NCBI GenBank assembly: GCA_949825025.1
Contig: OX463788.1
Location: forward strand, 30,063,715 to 30,127,714
From: Siphlonurus alternatus
Taxonomy: Eukaryota; Arthropoda; Insecta; Ephemeroptera; Siphlonuridae
Direction of reading: 5' to 3'
Length of the DNA: 64,000 bases
The translations under genes were made by a program, and so were the position numbers. The notes under the pieces are model-generated. The model was not told the DNA's origin, did not search any database, and was given only the letters and a program-made list of their open reading frames with translations. Positions within the stretch are counted from its first letter, which is position 1; each line of letters starts with the position of its first letter. Shown here in pieces: positions 25,901-41,536 of the stretch.

Positions 25901-28900
25901 CATAATTAATTTTTAAAAAACCGTTGACACTTTTTGAACGTGTTTTCTCATAGAAGATGGTTCAAATTAAGTTGAATTTGAATATCGAGAAAAAATATGT
26001 ATAATCTCTCCATATTTTTGAATTTCAACTATCTCCCATATACATGGGAAAAGTAGTTAAGTTTGATAATTCACCAGAATTAAACGAATCAAGATCGCCA
26101 CTTTTTGATTAAACTCTGAGGTAGGGTATATTGTTTTTATCATGTACACGAACTTTCAGAATGATTGAATTCCTAATTGAATACAAAATTCGAATCGGTG
26201 TTCATTGTTAGTGGGGCATGTTTTTGCCACTTCAGAAGTTCATAATTAATTTTTAAAAAACCGTTGACACTTATTGAACGTGTTCTCTCATAGAAGATGG
26301 TTCAAATTAAGTTGAATTTGAATATCGAGAAAAAATGTGTATAATCTCTCCATATTTTTGAATTTCAATATACAAGGGAAAAGTAGTTAAGTTTGATAAT
26401 TCACCAGAATTCAACGAATCAAGATCGCCACTTTTTGATTAAACTCTGAGGTAGGGTATATTGTTTTTATCATGTACACGAACTTTCAGAATGATTGAAT
26501 TCCTAATTGAATACAAAATTTGAATCGGTGTTCATTGTTAGTGGGGCATGTTTTTGCCACTTCAGAAATTCATAATTAATTTTTAAAAAACCGTTGACAC
26601 TTTTTGAACGTGTTTTCTCATAGAAGATGGTTCAAATTAAGTTGAATTTGAATATCGAGAAAAAATATGTATAATCTCTCCATATTTTTGAATTTCAACT
26701 ATCTCCCATATACATGGGAAAAGTAGTTAAGTTTGATAATTCACCAGAATTAAACGAATCAAGATCGCCACTTTTTGATTAAACTCTGAGGTAGGGTATA
26801 TTGTTTTTATCATGTACACGAACTTTCAGAATGATTGAATTCCTAATTGAATACAAAATTCGAATCGGTGTTCATTGTTAGTGGGGCATGTTTTTGCCAT
26901 TTCAGAAATTCATAATTAATTTTTAAAAAACCGTTGACACTTTTTGAACGAGTTTTCTCATAGAAGATGGTTCAAATTAAGTTGAATTTGAATATTGAGA
27001 AAAAATATGTATAATCTCTCCATATTTTTGAATTTCAACTATCCCCCATATACATGGGAAAAGTAGTTAAGTTTTATAATTCACCAGAATTCAACGAATC
27101 AAGATCGCCACTTTTTGATTAAACTCTGAGGTAGGGTATATCGTTTTAATCATGTACACGAACTTTCAGAATGATTGAATTCCTAATTGAATACAAAATT
27201 CGAATCGGTGTTCATTGTTAGTGGGGCATGTTTTTGCCACTTCAGAATTTCATAATTAATTTTTAAAAAATCGTTGACACTTTTTGAACGTGTTTTCTCA
27301 TAGAAGATGGTTCAAATTAAGTTGAATTTGAATATCGAGAAAAAATATGTATAATCTCTCCATATTTTTGAATTTCAACTATCCCCCATATACATGGGAA
27401 AAGTAGTTATGTTTGATAATTCACCAGAATTCAACGAATCAAGATCGCCACTTTTTGATTAAACTCTGAGGTAGGGTATATTGTTTTTATCATGTACATG
27501 AACTTTCAGAAAGATTGAATTCCTAATTGAATACAAAATTCGAATCGGTGTTCATTGTTAGTGGGGCATGTTTTTGCCACTTCAGAAATTCATAATTAAT
27601 TTTTAAAAAACCGTTGACACTTTTTGAACGTGTTTTCTCATAGAAGATGGTTCAAATTAAGTTGAATGTGAATATCGAGAAAAAATATGTATAATCTCTC
27701 CATATTTTTGAATTTCAACTACCCCACATATACATGGGAAAAGTTGTTAAGTTTGATAATTCACCAGAATTCAACGAATCAAGATCGCCACTTTTTGATT
27801 AAATTCTGAGGAAGGGTATATTGTTTTTATCATGTACACGAACTTTCAGAAAGATTGAATTCCTAATTGAATACAAAATTCGAATCGGTGTTCATTGTTA
27901 GTGGGCATGTTTTTGCCACTTCAGAAATTCATAATTAATTTTTAAAAAACCGTTGACACTTTTTGAACGTGTTTTCTCATAGAAGATGGTTCAAATTAAG
28001 TTGAATTTGAATATCGAGAAAAAATATGTATAATCTCTCCATATTTTTGAATTTCAACTATCCCCCATATACATGGGGAAAGTAGTTAAGTTTGATAATT
28101 CACCAGAATTCAACGAATCAAGATCGCCACTTTTTGATTAAACTCTGAGGTAGGGTATATTGTTTTTATCATGTACACGAACTTTCAGAATGATTGAATT
28201 CCTAATTGAATACAAAATTCGAATCGGTGTTCATTGTTAGTGGGGCATGTTTTTGCCATTTCAGAAATTCATAATTAATTTTTAAAAAACCGTTGACACT
28301 TTTTGAACGAGTTTTCTCATAGAAGATGGTTCAAATTAAGTTGAATTTGAATATTGAGAAAAAATATGTATAATCTCTCCATATTTTTGAATTTCAACTA
28401 TCCCCCATATACATGGGAAAAGTAGTTAAGTTTTATAATTCACCAGAATTCAACGAATCAAGATCGCCACTTTTTGATTAAACTCTGAGGTAGGGTATAT
28501 CGTTTTAATCATGTACACGAACTTTCAGAATGATTGAATTCCTAATTGAATACAAAATTCGAATCGGTGTTCATTGTTAGTGGGGCATGTTTTTGCCACT
28601 TCAGAATTTCATAATTAATTTTTAAAAAATCGTTGACACTTTTTGAACGTGTTTTCTCATAGAAGATGGTTCAAATTAAGTTGAATTTGAATATCGAGAA
28701 AAAATATGTATAATCTCTCCATATTTTTGAATTTCAACTATCCCCCATATACATGGGAAAAGTAGTTATGTTTGATAATTCACCAGAATTCAACGAATCA
28801 AGATCGCCACTTTTTGATTAAACTCTGAGGTAGGGTATATTGTTTTTATCATGTACACGAACTTTCAGAAAGATTGAATTCCTAATTGAATACAAAATTC

Positions 28901-31900
28901 GAATCGGTGTTCATTGTTAGTGGGGCATGTTTTTGCCACTTCAGAAATTCATAATTAATTTTTAAAAAACCGTTGACACTTTTTGAACGTGTTTTCTCAT
29001 AGAAGATGGTTCAAATTAAGTTGAATGTGAATATCGAGAAAAAATATGTATAATCTCTCCATATTTTTGAATTTCAACTACCCCACATATACATGGGAAA
29101 AGTTGTTAAGTTTGATAATTCACCAGAATTCAACGAATCAAGATCGCCACTTTTTGATTAAATTCTGAGGAAGGGTATATTGTTTTTATCATGTACACGA
29201 ACTTTCAGAAAGATTGAATTCCTAATTGAATACAAAATTCGAATCGGTGTTCATTGTTAGTGGGCATGTTTTTGCCACTTCAGAAATTCATAATTAATTT
29301 TTAAAAAACCGTTGACACTTTTTGAACGTGTTTTCTCATAGAAGATGGTTCAAATTAAGTTGAATTTGAATATCGAGAAAAAATATGTATAATCTCTCCA
29401 TATTTTTGAATTTCAACTATCCCCCATATACATGGGGAAAGTAGTTAAGTTTGATAATTCACCAGAATTCAACGAATCAAGATCGCCACTTTTTGATTAA
29501 ACTCTGAGGTAGAGTATATTGTTTTTATCATGTACACGAACTTTCAGAATGATTGAATTCTTAATTGAATACAAAATTCGAATCGGTGTTCATTGTTAGT
29601 GGGGCATGTTTTTGCCACTTCAGAAATTCATAATTAATTTTAAAAAAACCGTTGACACTTTTTGAACGTGTTTTCTCATAGAAGATGGTTCAAATTAAGT
29701 CGAATTTGAATATCGAGAAAAAATATGTATAATCTCTCCATATTTTTGAATTTCAACTATCCCCCATATACATGGGAAAAGTAGTTAAGTTTGATAATTC
29801 ACCAGAATTCAACGAATCAAGATCGCCACTTTTTGATTAAACTCTGAGGTAGGGTATATTGTTTTTATCATGTACACGAACTTTCAGAAAGATTGAATTC
29901 CTAATTGAATACAAAATTCGAATCGGTGTTCATTGTTAGTGGGGCATGTTTTTGCCACTTCAGAAATTCATAATTAATTTTTAAAAAACCGTTGACACTT
30001 TTTGAACGTGTTTTCTCATAAAAGATGGTTCAAATTAAGTTGAATTTGAATATCGAGAAAAAATATGTATAATCTCTCCATATTTTTGAATTTCAACTAT
30101 CCCCCATATACATGGGAAAAGTAGTTAAGTTTGATAATTCACCAGAATTCAACGAATCAAGATCGCCACTTTTTGATTAAACTCTGAGGTAGAGTATATT
30201 GTTTTTATCATGTACACGAACTTTCAGAATGATTGAATTCTTAATTGAATACAAAATTCGAATCGGTGTTCATTGTTAGTGGGGCATGTTTTTGCCACTT
30301 CAGAATTTCATAATTAATTTTTAAAAAACCGTTGACACTTTTTGAACGTGTTTTCTCATAGAAGATGGTTCAAATTAAGTTGAATTTGAATATCGAGAAA
30401 AAATATGTATAATCTCTCCATATTTTTGAATTTCAACTATCTCCCATATACATGGGAAAAGTAGTTAAGTTTGATAATTCACCAGAATTAAACGAATCAA
30501 GATCGCCACTTTTTGATTAAACTCTGAGGTAGGGTATATTGTTTTTATCATGTACACGAACTTTCAGAATGATTGAATTCCTAATTGAATACAAAATTCG
30601 AATCGGTGTTCATTGTTAGTGGGGCATGTTTTTGCCACTTCAGAAGTTCATAATTAATTTTTAAAAAACCGTTGACACTTATTGAACGTGTTCTCTCATA
30701 GAAGATGGTTCAAATTAAGTTGAATTTGAATATCGAGAAAAAATGTGTATAATCTCTCCATATTTTTGAATTTCAATATACAAGGGAAAAGTAGTTAAGT
30801 TTGATAATTCACCAGAATTCAACGAATCAAGATCGCCACTTTTTGATTAAACTCTGAGGTAGGGTATATTGTTTTTATCATGTACACGAACTTTCAGAAT
30901 GATTGAATTCCTAATTGAATACAAAATTCGAATCGGTGTTCATTGTTAGTGGGGCATGTTTTTGCCACTTCAGAAATTCATAATTAATTTTTAAAAAACC
31001 GTTGACACTTTTTGAACGTGTTTTCTCATAGAAGATGGTTCAAATTAAGTTGAATGTGAATATCGAGAAAAAATATGTATAATCTCTCCATATTTTTGAA
31101 TTTCAACTATCCCCCATATACATGGGAAAAGTAGTTAAGTTTGATAATTCACCAGAATTCAACGAATCAAGATCGCCACTTTTTGATTAAACTCTGAGGA
31201 AGGGTATATTGTTTTTATCATGTACACGAACTTTCAGAAAGATTGAATTCCTAATTGAATACAAAATTCGAATCGGTGTTCATTGTTAGTGGGCATGTTT
31301 TTGCCACTTCAGAAATTCATAATTAATTTTTAAAAAACCGTTGACACTTTTTGAACGTGTTTTCTCATAGAAGATGGTTCAAATTAAGTTGAATTTGAAT
31401 ATCGAGAAAAAATATGTATAATCTCTCCATATTTTTGAATTTCAACTATCCCCCATATACATGGGAAAAGTAGTTAAGTTTGATAATTCACCAGAATTCA
31501 ACGAATCAAGATCGCCACTTTTTGATTAAACTCTGAGGTAGAGTATATTGTTTTTATCATGTACACGAACTTTCAGAATGATTGAATTCTTAATTGAATA
31601 CAAAATTCGAATCGGTGTTCATTGTTAGTGGGGCATGTTTTTGCCACTTCAGAAATTCATAATTAATTTTAAAAAAACCGTTGACACTTTTTGAACGTGT
31701 TTTCTTATAGAAGATGGTTCAAATTAAGTTGAATTTGAATATCGAGAAAAAATATGTATAATCTCTCCATATTTTTGAATTTCAACTTTCCCCCATATAC
31801 ATGGGAAAAGTAGTTAAGTTTGATAATTCACCAGAATTCAACGAATCAAGATCGCCACTTTTTGATTAAACTCTGAGGTAGGGTATATTGTTTTTATCAT

Positions 31901-34900
31901 GTACACGAACTTTCAGAAAGATTGAATTCCTAATTGAATACAAAATTCGAATCGGTGTTCATTGTTAGTGGGGCATGTTTTTGCCACTTCAGAAATTCAT
32001 AATTAATTTTTAAAAAACCGTTGACACTTTTTGAACGTGTTTTCTCATAGAAGATGGTTCAAATTAAGTTGAATTTGAATATCGAGAAAAAATATGTATA
32101 ATCTCTCCATATTTTTGAATTTCAACTATCCCCCATATACACGGGAAAAGTAGTTAAGTTTGATAATTCACCAGAATTCAACGAATCAAGATCGCCACTT
32201 TTTGATTAAACTCTGAGGTAGAGTATATTGTTTTTATCATGTACACGAACTTTCAGAATGATTGAATTCTTAATTGAATACAAAATTCGAATCGGTGTTC
32301 ATTGTTAGTGGGGCATGTTTTTGCCACTTCAGAATTTCATAATTAATTTTTAAAAAATAGTTGACACTTTTTGAACGTGTTTTCTCATAGAAGATGGTTC
32401 AAATTAAGTTGAATTTGAATATCGAGAAAAAATATGTATAATCTCTCCATATTTTTGAATTTCAACTATCTCCCATATACATGGGAAAAGTAGTTAAGTT
32501 TGATAATTCACCAGAATTCAACGAATCAAGATCGCCACTTTTTGATTAAACTCTGAGGTAGAGTATATTGTTTTTATCATGTACACGAACTTTCAGAATG
32601 ATTGAATTCTTAATTGAATACAAAATTCGAATCGGTGTTCATTGTTAGTGGGGCATGTTTTTGCCACTTCAGAATTTCATAATTAATTTTTAAAAAACCG
32701 TTGACACTTTTTGAACGTGTTTTCTCATAGAAGATGGTTCAAATTAAGTTGAATTTGAATATCGAGAAAAAATATGTATAATCTCTCCATATTTTTGAAT
32801 TTCAACTATCTCCCATATACATGGGAAAAGTAGTTAAGTTTGATAATTCACCAGAATTAAACGAATCAAGATCGCCACTTTTTGATTAAACTCTGAGGTA
32901 GGGTATATTGTTTTTATCATGTACACGAACTTTCAGAATGATTGAATTCCTAATTGAATACAAAATTCGAATCGGTGTTCATTGTTAGTGGGGCATGTTT
33001 TTGCCACTTCAGAAGTTCATAATTAATTTTTAAAAAACCGTTTACACTTTTTGAACGTGTTTTCTCATAGAAGATGGTTCAAATTAAGTTGAATTTGAAT
33101 ATCGAGAAAAAATATGTATAATCTCTCCATATTTTTGAATTTCAACTATCTCCCATATACATGGGAAAAGTAGTTAAGTTTGATAATTCACCAGAATTAA
33201 ACGAATCAAGATCGCCACTTTTTGATTAAACTCTGAGGTAGGGTATATTGTTTTTATCATGTACACGAACTTTCAGAATGATTGAATTCCTAATTGAATA
33301 CAAAATTCGAATCGGTGTTCATTGTTAGTGGGGCATGTTTTTGCCACTTCAGAAGTTCATAATTAATTTTTAAAAAACCGTTGACACTTATTGAACGTGT
33401 TCTCTCATAGAAGATGGTTCAAATTAAGTTGAATTTGAATATCGAGAAAAAATGTGTATAATCTCTCCATATTTTTGAATTTCAATATACAAGGGAAAAG
33501 TAGTTAAGTTTGATAATTCACCAGAATTCAACGAATCAAGATCGCCACTTTTTGATTAAACTCTGAGGTAGGGTATATTGTTTTTATCATGTACACGAAC
33601 TTTCAGAAAGATTGAATTCCTAATTGAATACAAAATTCGAATCGGTGTTCATTGTTAGTGGGGCATGTTTTTGCCACTTCAGAAATTCATAATTAATTTT
33701 TAAAAAACCGTTGACACTTTTTGAACGTGTTTTCTCATAGAAGATGGTTCAAATTAAGTTGAATGTGAATATCGAGAAAAAATATGTATAATCTCTCCAT
33801 ATTTTTGAATTTCAACTATCCCCCATATACATGGGAAAAGTAGTTAAGTTTGATAATTCACCAGAATTCAACGAATCAAGATCGCCACTTTTTGATTAAA
33901 CTCTGAGGAAGGGTATATTGTTTTTATCATGTACACGAACTTTCAGAAAGATTGAATTCCTAATTGAATACAAAATTCGAATCGGTGTTCATTGTTAGTG
34001 GGCATGTTTTTGCCACTTCAGAAATTCATAATTAATTTTTAAAAAACCGTTGACACTTTTTGAACGTGTTTTCTCATAGAAGATGGTTCAAATTAAGTTG
34101 AATTTGAATATCGAGAAAAAATATGTATAATCTCTCCATATTTTTGAATTTCAACTATCCCCCATATACATGGGAAAAGTAGTTAAGTTTGATAATTCAC
34201 CAGAATTCAACGAATCAAGATCGCCACTTTTTGATTAAACTCTGAGGTAGAGTATATTGTTTTTATCATGTACACGAACTTTCAGAATGATTGAATTCTT
34301 AATTGAATACAAAATTCGAATCGGTGTTCATTGTTAGTGGGGCATGTTTTTGCCACTTCAGAAATTCATAATTAATTTTAAAAAAACCGTTGACACTTTT
34401 TGAACGTGTTTTCTTATAGAAGATGGTTCAAATTAAGTTGAATTTGAATATCGAGAAAAAATATGTATAATCTCTCCATATTTTTGAATTTCAACTATCC
34501 CCCATATACATGGGAAAAGTAGTTAAGTTTGATAATTCACCAGAATTCAACGAATCAAGATCGCCACTTTTTGATTAAACTCTGAGGTAGGGTATATTGT
34601 TTTTATCATGTACACGAACTTTCAGAAAGATTGAATTCCTAATTGAATACAAAATTCGAATCGGTGTTCATTGTTAGTGGGGCATGTTTTTGCCACTTCA
34701 GAAATTCATAATTAATTTTTAAAAAACCGTTGACACTTTTTGAACGTGTTTTCTCATAGAAGATGGTTCAAATTAAGTTGAATTTGAATATCGAGAAAAA
34801 ATATGTATAATCTCTCCATATTTTTGAATTTCAACTATCCCCCATATACATGGGAAAAGTAGTTAAGTTTGATAATTCACCAGAATTCAACGAATCAAGA

Positions 34901-37827
34901 TCGCCACTTTTTGATTAAACTCTGAGGTAGAGTATATTGTTTTTATCATGTACACGAACTTTCAGAATGATTGAATTCTTAATTGAATACAAAATTCGAA
35001 TCGGTGTTCATTGTTAGTGGGGCATGTTTTTGCCACTTCAGAATTTCATAATTAATTTTTAAAAAATAGTTGACACTTTTTGAACGTGTTTTCTCATAGA
35101 AGATGGTTCAAATTAAGTTGAATTTGAATATCGAGAAAAAATATGTATAATCTCTCCATATTTTTGAATTTCAACTATCTCCCATATACATGGGAAAAGT
35201 AGTTAAGTTTGATAATTCACCAGAATTCAACGAATCAAGATCGCCACTTTTTGATTAAACTCTGAGGTAGGGTATATTGTTTTTATCATGTACACGAACT
35301 TTCAGAATGATTGAATTCCTAATTGAATACAAAATTCGAATCGGTGTTCATTGTTAGTGGGGCATGTTTTTGCCACTTCAGAAGTTCATAATTTATTTTT
35401 TAAAAAACCGTTGACACTTATTGAACGTGTTCTCTCATAGAAGATGGTTCAAATTAAGTTGAATTTGAATATCGAGAAAAAATGTGTATAATCTCTCCAT
35501 ATTTTTGAATTTCAATATACAAGGGAAAAGTAGTTAAGTTTGATAATTCACCAGAATTCAACGAATCAAGATCGCCACGTTTTGATTAAACTCTGAGGTA
35601 GGGTATATTGTTTTTATCATGTACACGAACATTCAGAATGATTGAATTCCTAATTGAATACAAAATTTGAATCGGTGTTCATTGTTAGTGGGGCATGTTT
35701 TTGCCACTTCAGAAATTCATAATTAATTTTTAAAAAACCGTTGACACTTTTTGAACGTGTTTTCTCATAGAAGATGGTTCAAATTAAGTTGAATTTGAAT
35801 ATCGAGAAAAAATATGTATAATCTCTCCATATTTTTGAATTTCAACTATCTCCCATATACATGGGAAAAGTAGTTAAGTTTGATAATTCACCAGAATTAA
35901 ACGAATCAAGATCGCCACTTTTTGATTAAACTCTGAGGTAGGGTATATTGTTTTTATCATGTACACGAACTTTCAGAATGATTGAATTCCTAATTGAATA
36001 CAAAATTCGAATCGGTGTTCATTGTTAGTGGGGCATGTTTTTGCCATTTCAGAAATTCATAATTAATTTTTAAATAACCGTTGACACTTTTTGAACGAGT
36101 TTTCTCATAGAAGATGGTTCAAATTAAGTTGAATTTGAATATCGAGAAAAAATATGTATAATCTCTCCATATTTTTGAATTTCAACTATCCCCCATATAC
36201 ATGGGAAAAGTAGTTAAGTTTGATAATTCACCAGAATTAAACGAATCAAGATCGCCACTTTTTGATTAAACTCTGAGGTAGGGTATATTGTTTTTATCAT
36301 GTACACGAACTTTCAGAATGATTGAATTCCTAATTGAATACAAAATTCGAATCGGTGTTCATTGTTAGTGGGGCATGTTTTTGCCATTTCAGAAATTCAT
36401 AATTAATTTTTAAAAAACCGTTGACACTTTTTGAACGAGTTTTCTCATAGAAGATGGTTCAAATTAAGTTGAATTTGAATATCGAGAAAAAATATGTATA
36501 ATCTCTCCATATTTTTGAATTTCAACTATCCCCCATATACATGGGAAAAGTAGTTAAGTTTTATAATTCACCAGAATTCAACGAATCAAGATCGCCACTT
36601 TTTGATTAAACTCTGAGGTAGGGTATATCGTTTTAATCATGTACACGAACTTTCAGAATGATTGAATTCCTAATTGAATACAAAATTCGAATCGGTGTTC
36701 ATTGTTAGTGGGGCATGTTTTTGCCACTTCAGAATTTCATAATTAATTTTTAAAAAATCGTTGACACTTTTTGAACGTGTTTTCTCATAGAAGATGGTTC
36801 AAATTAAGTTGAATTTGAATATCGAGAAAAAATATGTATAATCTCTCCATATTTTTGAATTTCAACTATCTCCCATATACATGGGAAAAGTAGTTAAGTT
36901 TGATAATTCACCAGAATTAAACGAATTAATATCGCCACTTTTTGATTAAACTCTGAGGTAGGGAATATTGTTTTTATCATGTACACGAACTTTCAGAATG
37001 ATTGAATTCCTAATTGAATACAAAATTCGAATCGGTGTTCATTGTTAGTGGGGCATGTTTTTGCCACTTCAGAAATTCATAATTAATTTTTAAAAAAGCG
37101 TTGACACTTTTTGAACGTGTTTTCTCATAGAAGATGGTTCAAATTAAGGTGAATTTGATTATCGAGAAAAAATATGTATAATCTCTCCATATTTTTGAAT
37201 TTCAACTATCCCCCATATACATGGGAAAAGTAGTTAAGTTTGATAATTCACCAGAATTCAACGAATCAAGATCGCCACTTTTTGATTAAACTCTGAGGTA
37301 GGGTATATTGTTTTTATCATGTACACGAACTTTCAGAATGATTGAATTCCTAATTGAATACAAAATTCGAATCGGTGTTCATTGTTAGTGGGGCATGTTT
37401 TTGCCACTTCAGAAATTCATAATTAATTTTTAAAAAACCGTTGACACTTTTTGAACGTGTTTTCTCATAGAAGATGGTTCAAATTAAGTTGAATTTGAAT
37501 ATCGAGAAAAAATATGTATAATCTCTCCATATTTTTGAATTTCAACTATCCCCCATATACATGGGAAAAGTAGTTAAGTTTGATAATTCACCAGAATTCA
37601 ACGAATCAAGATCGCCACTTTTTGATTAAACTCTGAGGTAGAGTATATTGTTTTTATCATGTACACGAACTTTCAGAATTATTGAATTCTTAATTGAATA
37701 CAAAATTCGAATCGGTGTTCATTGTTAGTGGGGCATGTTTTTGCCACTTCAGAAATTCATAATTAATTTTAAAAAAACCGTTGACACTTTTTGAACGTGT
37801 TTTCTCATAGAAGATGGTTCAAATTAA

Positions 37828-38502
37828 GTTGAATTTGAATATCGAGAAAAAATATGTATAATCTCTCCTTATTTTTGAATTTCAACTATCCCCCATATAC
37901 ATGGGAAAAGTAGTTAAGTTTGATAATTCAACAGAATGAAATGAATCGAGATCGCCACTTTTTTTATTGAACTCTGAGGTAGGGTATATTGTTCTCATCA
38001 TGTACACGCACTTTCAAAATGATTGAATTCCTAATTCAATACAAAAGTTGAATCGGTGTTCGCTGCTAGTATGGCATGTGGTTGCCACTTCAATAATTCA
38101 TAACTAATTTTTAAAAAACTGCAGACACTTTTTGAACGTGTGACGGTTCAAATTAAGTTGAATTTGAATAACGAGAAAAAATATGAATTATCTCTCCTAA
38201 TTTTTGAACTTAAACTATCCCCCATATATTTAACGTGGTAAAAGTAGTTAAGTTTGATAATTCACCAGAACTCAACGAATCAGGATCGCCACTTTTTGAT
38301 TGAACTCTGAGGTAGGGTATATTGTTTTAATCATGAACCCGCACTTTCAGAATGATTGAATTCCTAACTCAATACAAAATTCGAATCGGTGTTCATTGTT
38401 AGTGGGGCATGTTTTTGCCACTTCAGAAGTTCATAATTTATTTTTTAAAAAACCGTTGACACTTATTGAACGTGTTCTCTCATAGAAGATGGTTCAAATT
38501 AA
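37828..38502 (+). repeat. Divergent satellite monomers L (329 bp) and M (346 bp), first pair
   Basis: L (37828-38156) has AACAGAATGAAATG, TTCGCTGCTAGTATGGC and a deletion giving GTGTGACGGTTC. M (38157-38502) has CTAATTTTTGAACTT, CATATATTTAACGTGG, CATGAACCCGCAC and CTAACTCAATAC, and returns to common sequence in its last third. The pair recurs at 40863-41536. M shares the TTAAC insertion and the CTCAATAC state with I and J in the left half, consistent with an ancestral subfamily. Confidence 0.8.
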
Positions 38503-40862
38503 GTTGAATTTGAATATCGAGAAAAAATGTGTATAATCTCTCCATATTTTTGAATTTCAATATACAAGGGAAAAGTAGTTAAGTTTGATAATTCACCAGA
38601 ATTCAACGAATCAAGATCGCCACTTTTTGATTAAACTCTGAGGTAGGGTATATTGTTTTTATCATGTACACGAACATTCAGAATGATTGAATTCCTAATT
38701 GAATACAAAATTCGAATCGGTGTTCATTGTTAGTGGGGCATGTTTTTGCCACTTCAGAAATTCATAATTAATTTTTAAAAAACCGTTGACACTTTTTGAA
38801 CGTGTTTTCTCATAGAAGATGGTTCAAATTAAGTTGAATTTGAATATCGAGAAAAAATATGTATAATCTCTCCATATTTTTGAATTTCAACTATCTCCCA
38901 TATACATGGGAAAAGTAGTTAAGTTTGATAATTCACCAGAATTAAACGAATCAAGATCGCCACTTTTTGATTAAACTCTGAGGTAGGGTATATTGTTTTT
39001 ATCATGTACACGAACTTTCAGAATGATTGAATTCCTAATTGAATACAAAATTCGAATCGGTGTTCATTGTTAGTGGGGCATGTTTTTGCCATTTCAGAAA
39101 TTCATAATTAATTTTTAAAAAACCGTTGACACTTTTTGAACGAGTTTTCTCATAGAAGATGGTTCAAATTAAGTTGAATTTGAATATCGAGAAAAAATAT
39201 GTATAATCTCTCCATATTTTTGAATTTCAACTATCCCCCATATACATGGGAAAAGTAGTTAAGTTTTATAATTCACCAGAATTCAACGAATCAAGATCGC
39301 CACTTTTTGATTAAACTCTGAGGTAGGGTATATCGTTTTAATCATGTACACGAACTTTCAGAATGATTGAATTCCTAATTGAATACAAAATTCGAATCGG
39401 TGTTCATTGTTAGTGGGGCATGTTTTTGCCACTTCAGAATTTCATAATTAATTTTTAAAAAATCGTTGACACTTTTTGATCGTGTTTTCTCATAGAAGAT
39501 GGTTCAAATTAAGTTGAATTTGAATATCGAGAAAAAATATGTATAATCTCTCCATAATTTTGAATTTCAACTATCTCCCATATACATGGGAAAAGTAGTT
39601 AAGTTTGATAATTCACCAGAATTAAACGAATTAATATCGCCACTTTTTGATTAAACTCTGAGGTAGGGTATATTGTTTTTATCATGTACACGAACTTTCA
39701 GAATGATTGAATTCCTAATTGAATACAAAATTCGAATCGGTGTTCATTGTTAGTGGGGCATGTTTTTGCCACTTCAGAAGTTCATAATTAATTTTTAAAA
39801 AACCGTTGACACTTATTGAACGTGTTCTCTCATAGAAGATGGTTCAAATTAAGCTGAATTTGAATATCGAGAAAAAATGTGTATAATCTCTCCATATTTT
39901 TGAATTTCAATATACAAGGGAAAAGTAGTTAAGTTTGATAATTCACCAGAACTCAACGAATCAAGATCGCCACTTTTTGATTAAACTCTGAGGTAGGGTA
40001 TATTGTTTTTATCATGTACACGAACTTTCAGAATGATTGAATTCCTAATTGAATACAAAATTCGAATCGGTGTTCATTGTTAGTGGGGCATGTTTTTGCC
40101 ACTTCAGAAATTCATAATTAATTTTTAAAAAACCGTTGACACTTTTTGAACGTGGTTTCTCATAGAAGATGGTTCAAATTAAGTTGAATTTGATTATCGA
40201 GAAAAAATATGTATAATCTCTCCATATTTTTGAATTTCAACTATCCCCCATATACATGGGAAAAGTAGTTAAGTTTGATAATTCACCAGAATTCAACGAA
40301 TCAAGATCGCCACTTTTTGATTAAACTCTGAGGTAGGGTATATTGTTTTTATCATGTACACGAACTTTCAGAATGATTGAATTCCTAATTGAATACAAAA
40401 TTCGAATCGGTGTTCATTGTTAGTGGGGCATGTTTTTGCCACTTCAGAAATTCATAATTAATTTTTAAAAAACCGTTGACACTTTTTGAACGTGTTTTCT
40501 CATAGAAGATGGTTCAAATTAAGTTGAATTTGAATATCGAGAAAAAATATGTATAATCTCTCCATATTTTTGAATTTCAACTATCCCCCATATACATGGG
40601 AAAAGTAGTTAAGTTTGATAATTCACCAGAATTCAACGAATCAAGATCGCCACTTTTTGATTAAACTCTGAGGTAGAGTATATTGTTTTTATCATGTACA
40701 CGAACTTTCAGAATGATTGAATTCTTAATTGAATACAAAATTCGAATCGGTGTTCATTGTTAGTGGGGCATGTTTTTGCCACTTCAGAAATTCATAATTA
40801 ATTTTAAAAAAACCGTTGACACTTTTTGAACGTGTTTTCTCATAGAAGATGGTTCAAATTAA

Positions 40863-41536
40863 GTTGAATTTGAATATCGAGAAAAAATATGTATAATCTC
40901 TCCATATTTTTGAATTTCAACTATCCCCCATATACATGGGAAAAGTAGTTAAGTTTGATAATTCAACAGAATGAAATGAATCGAGATCGCCACTTTTTTT
41001 ATTGAACTCTGAGGTAGGGTATATTGTTCTCATCATGTACACGCACTTTCAAAATGATTGAATTCCTAATTCAATTCAAAAGTTGAATCGGTGTTCGCTG
41101 CTAGTATGGCATGTGGTTGCCACTTCAAAAATTCATAACTAATTTTTAAAAAACTGCAGACACTTTTTGAACGTGTGACGGTTCAAATTAAGTTGAATTT
41201 GAATAACGAGAAAAAATATGAATTATCTCTCCTAATTTTTGAACTTGAACTATCCCCCATATATTTAACGTGGTAAAAGTAGTTAAGTTTGATAATTCAC
41301 CAGAACTCAACGAATCAGGATCGCCACTTTTTGATTGAACTCTGAGGTAGGGTATATTGTTTTAATCATGAACCCGCACTTTCAGAATGATTGAATTCCT
41401 AACTCAATACAAAATTCGAATCGGTGTTCATTGTTAGTGGGGCCTGTTTTTGCCACTTCAGAAATTCATAATTAATTTTTAAAAAACCGTTGACACTTTT
41501 TGAACGAGTTTTCTCATAGAAGATGGTTCAAATTAA
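40863..41536 (+). repeat. Divergent satellite monomers L and M, second pair
   Basis: L' (40863-41191, 329 bp) and M' (41192-41536) repeat the 37828 pair almost exactly, about 3.04 kb downstream. This shows that a block of about nine monomers was duplicated near the right edge. Private differences include CAATTCAAAAG in L' and GGGGCCTG in M'. Confidence 0.8.
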
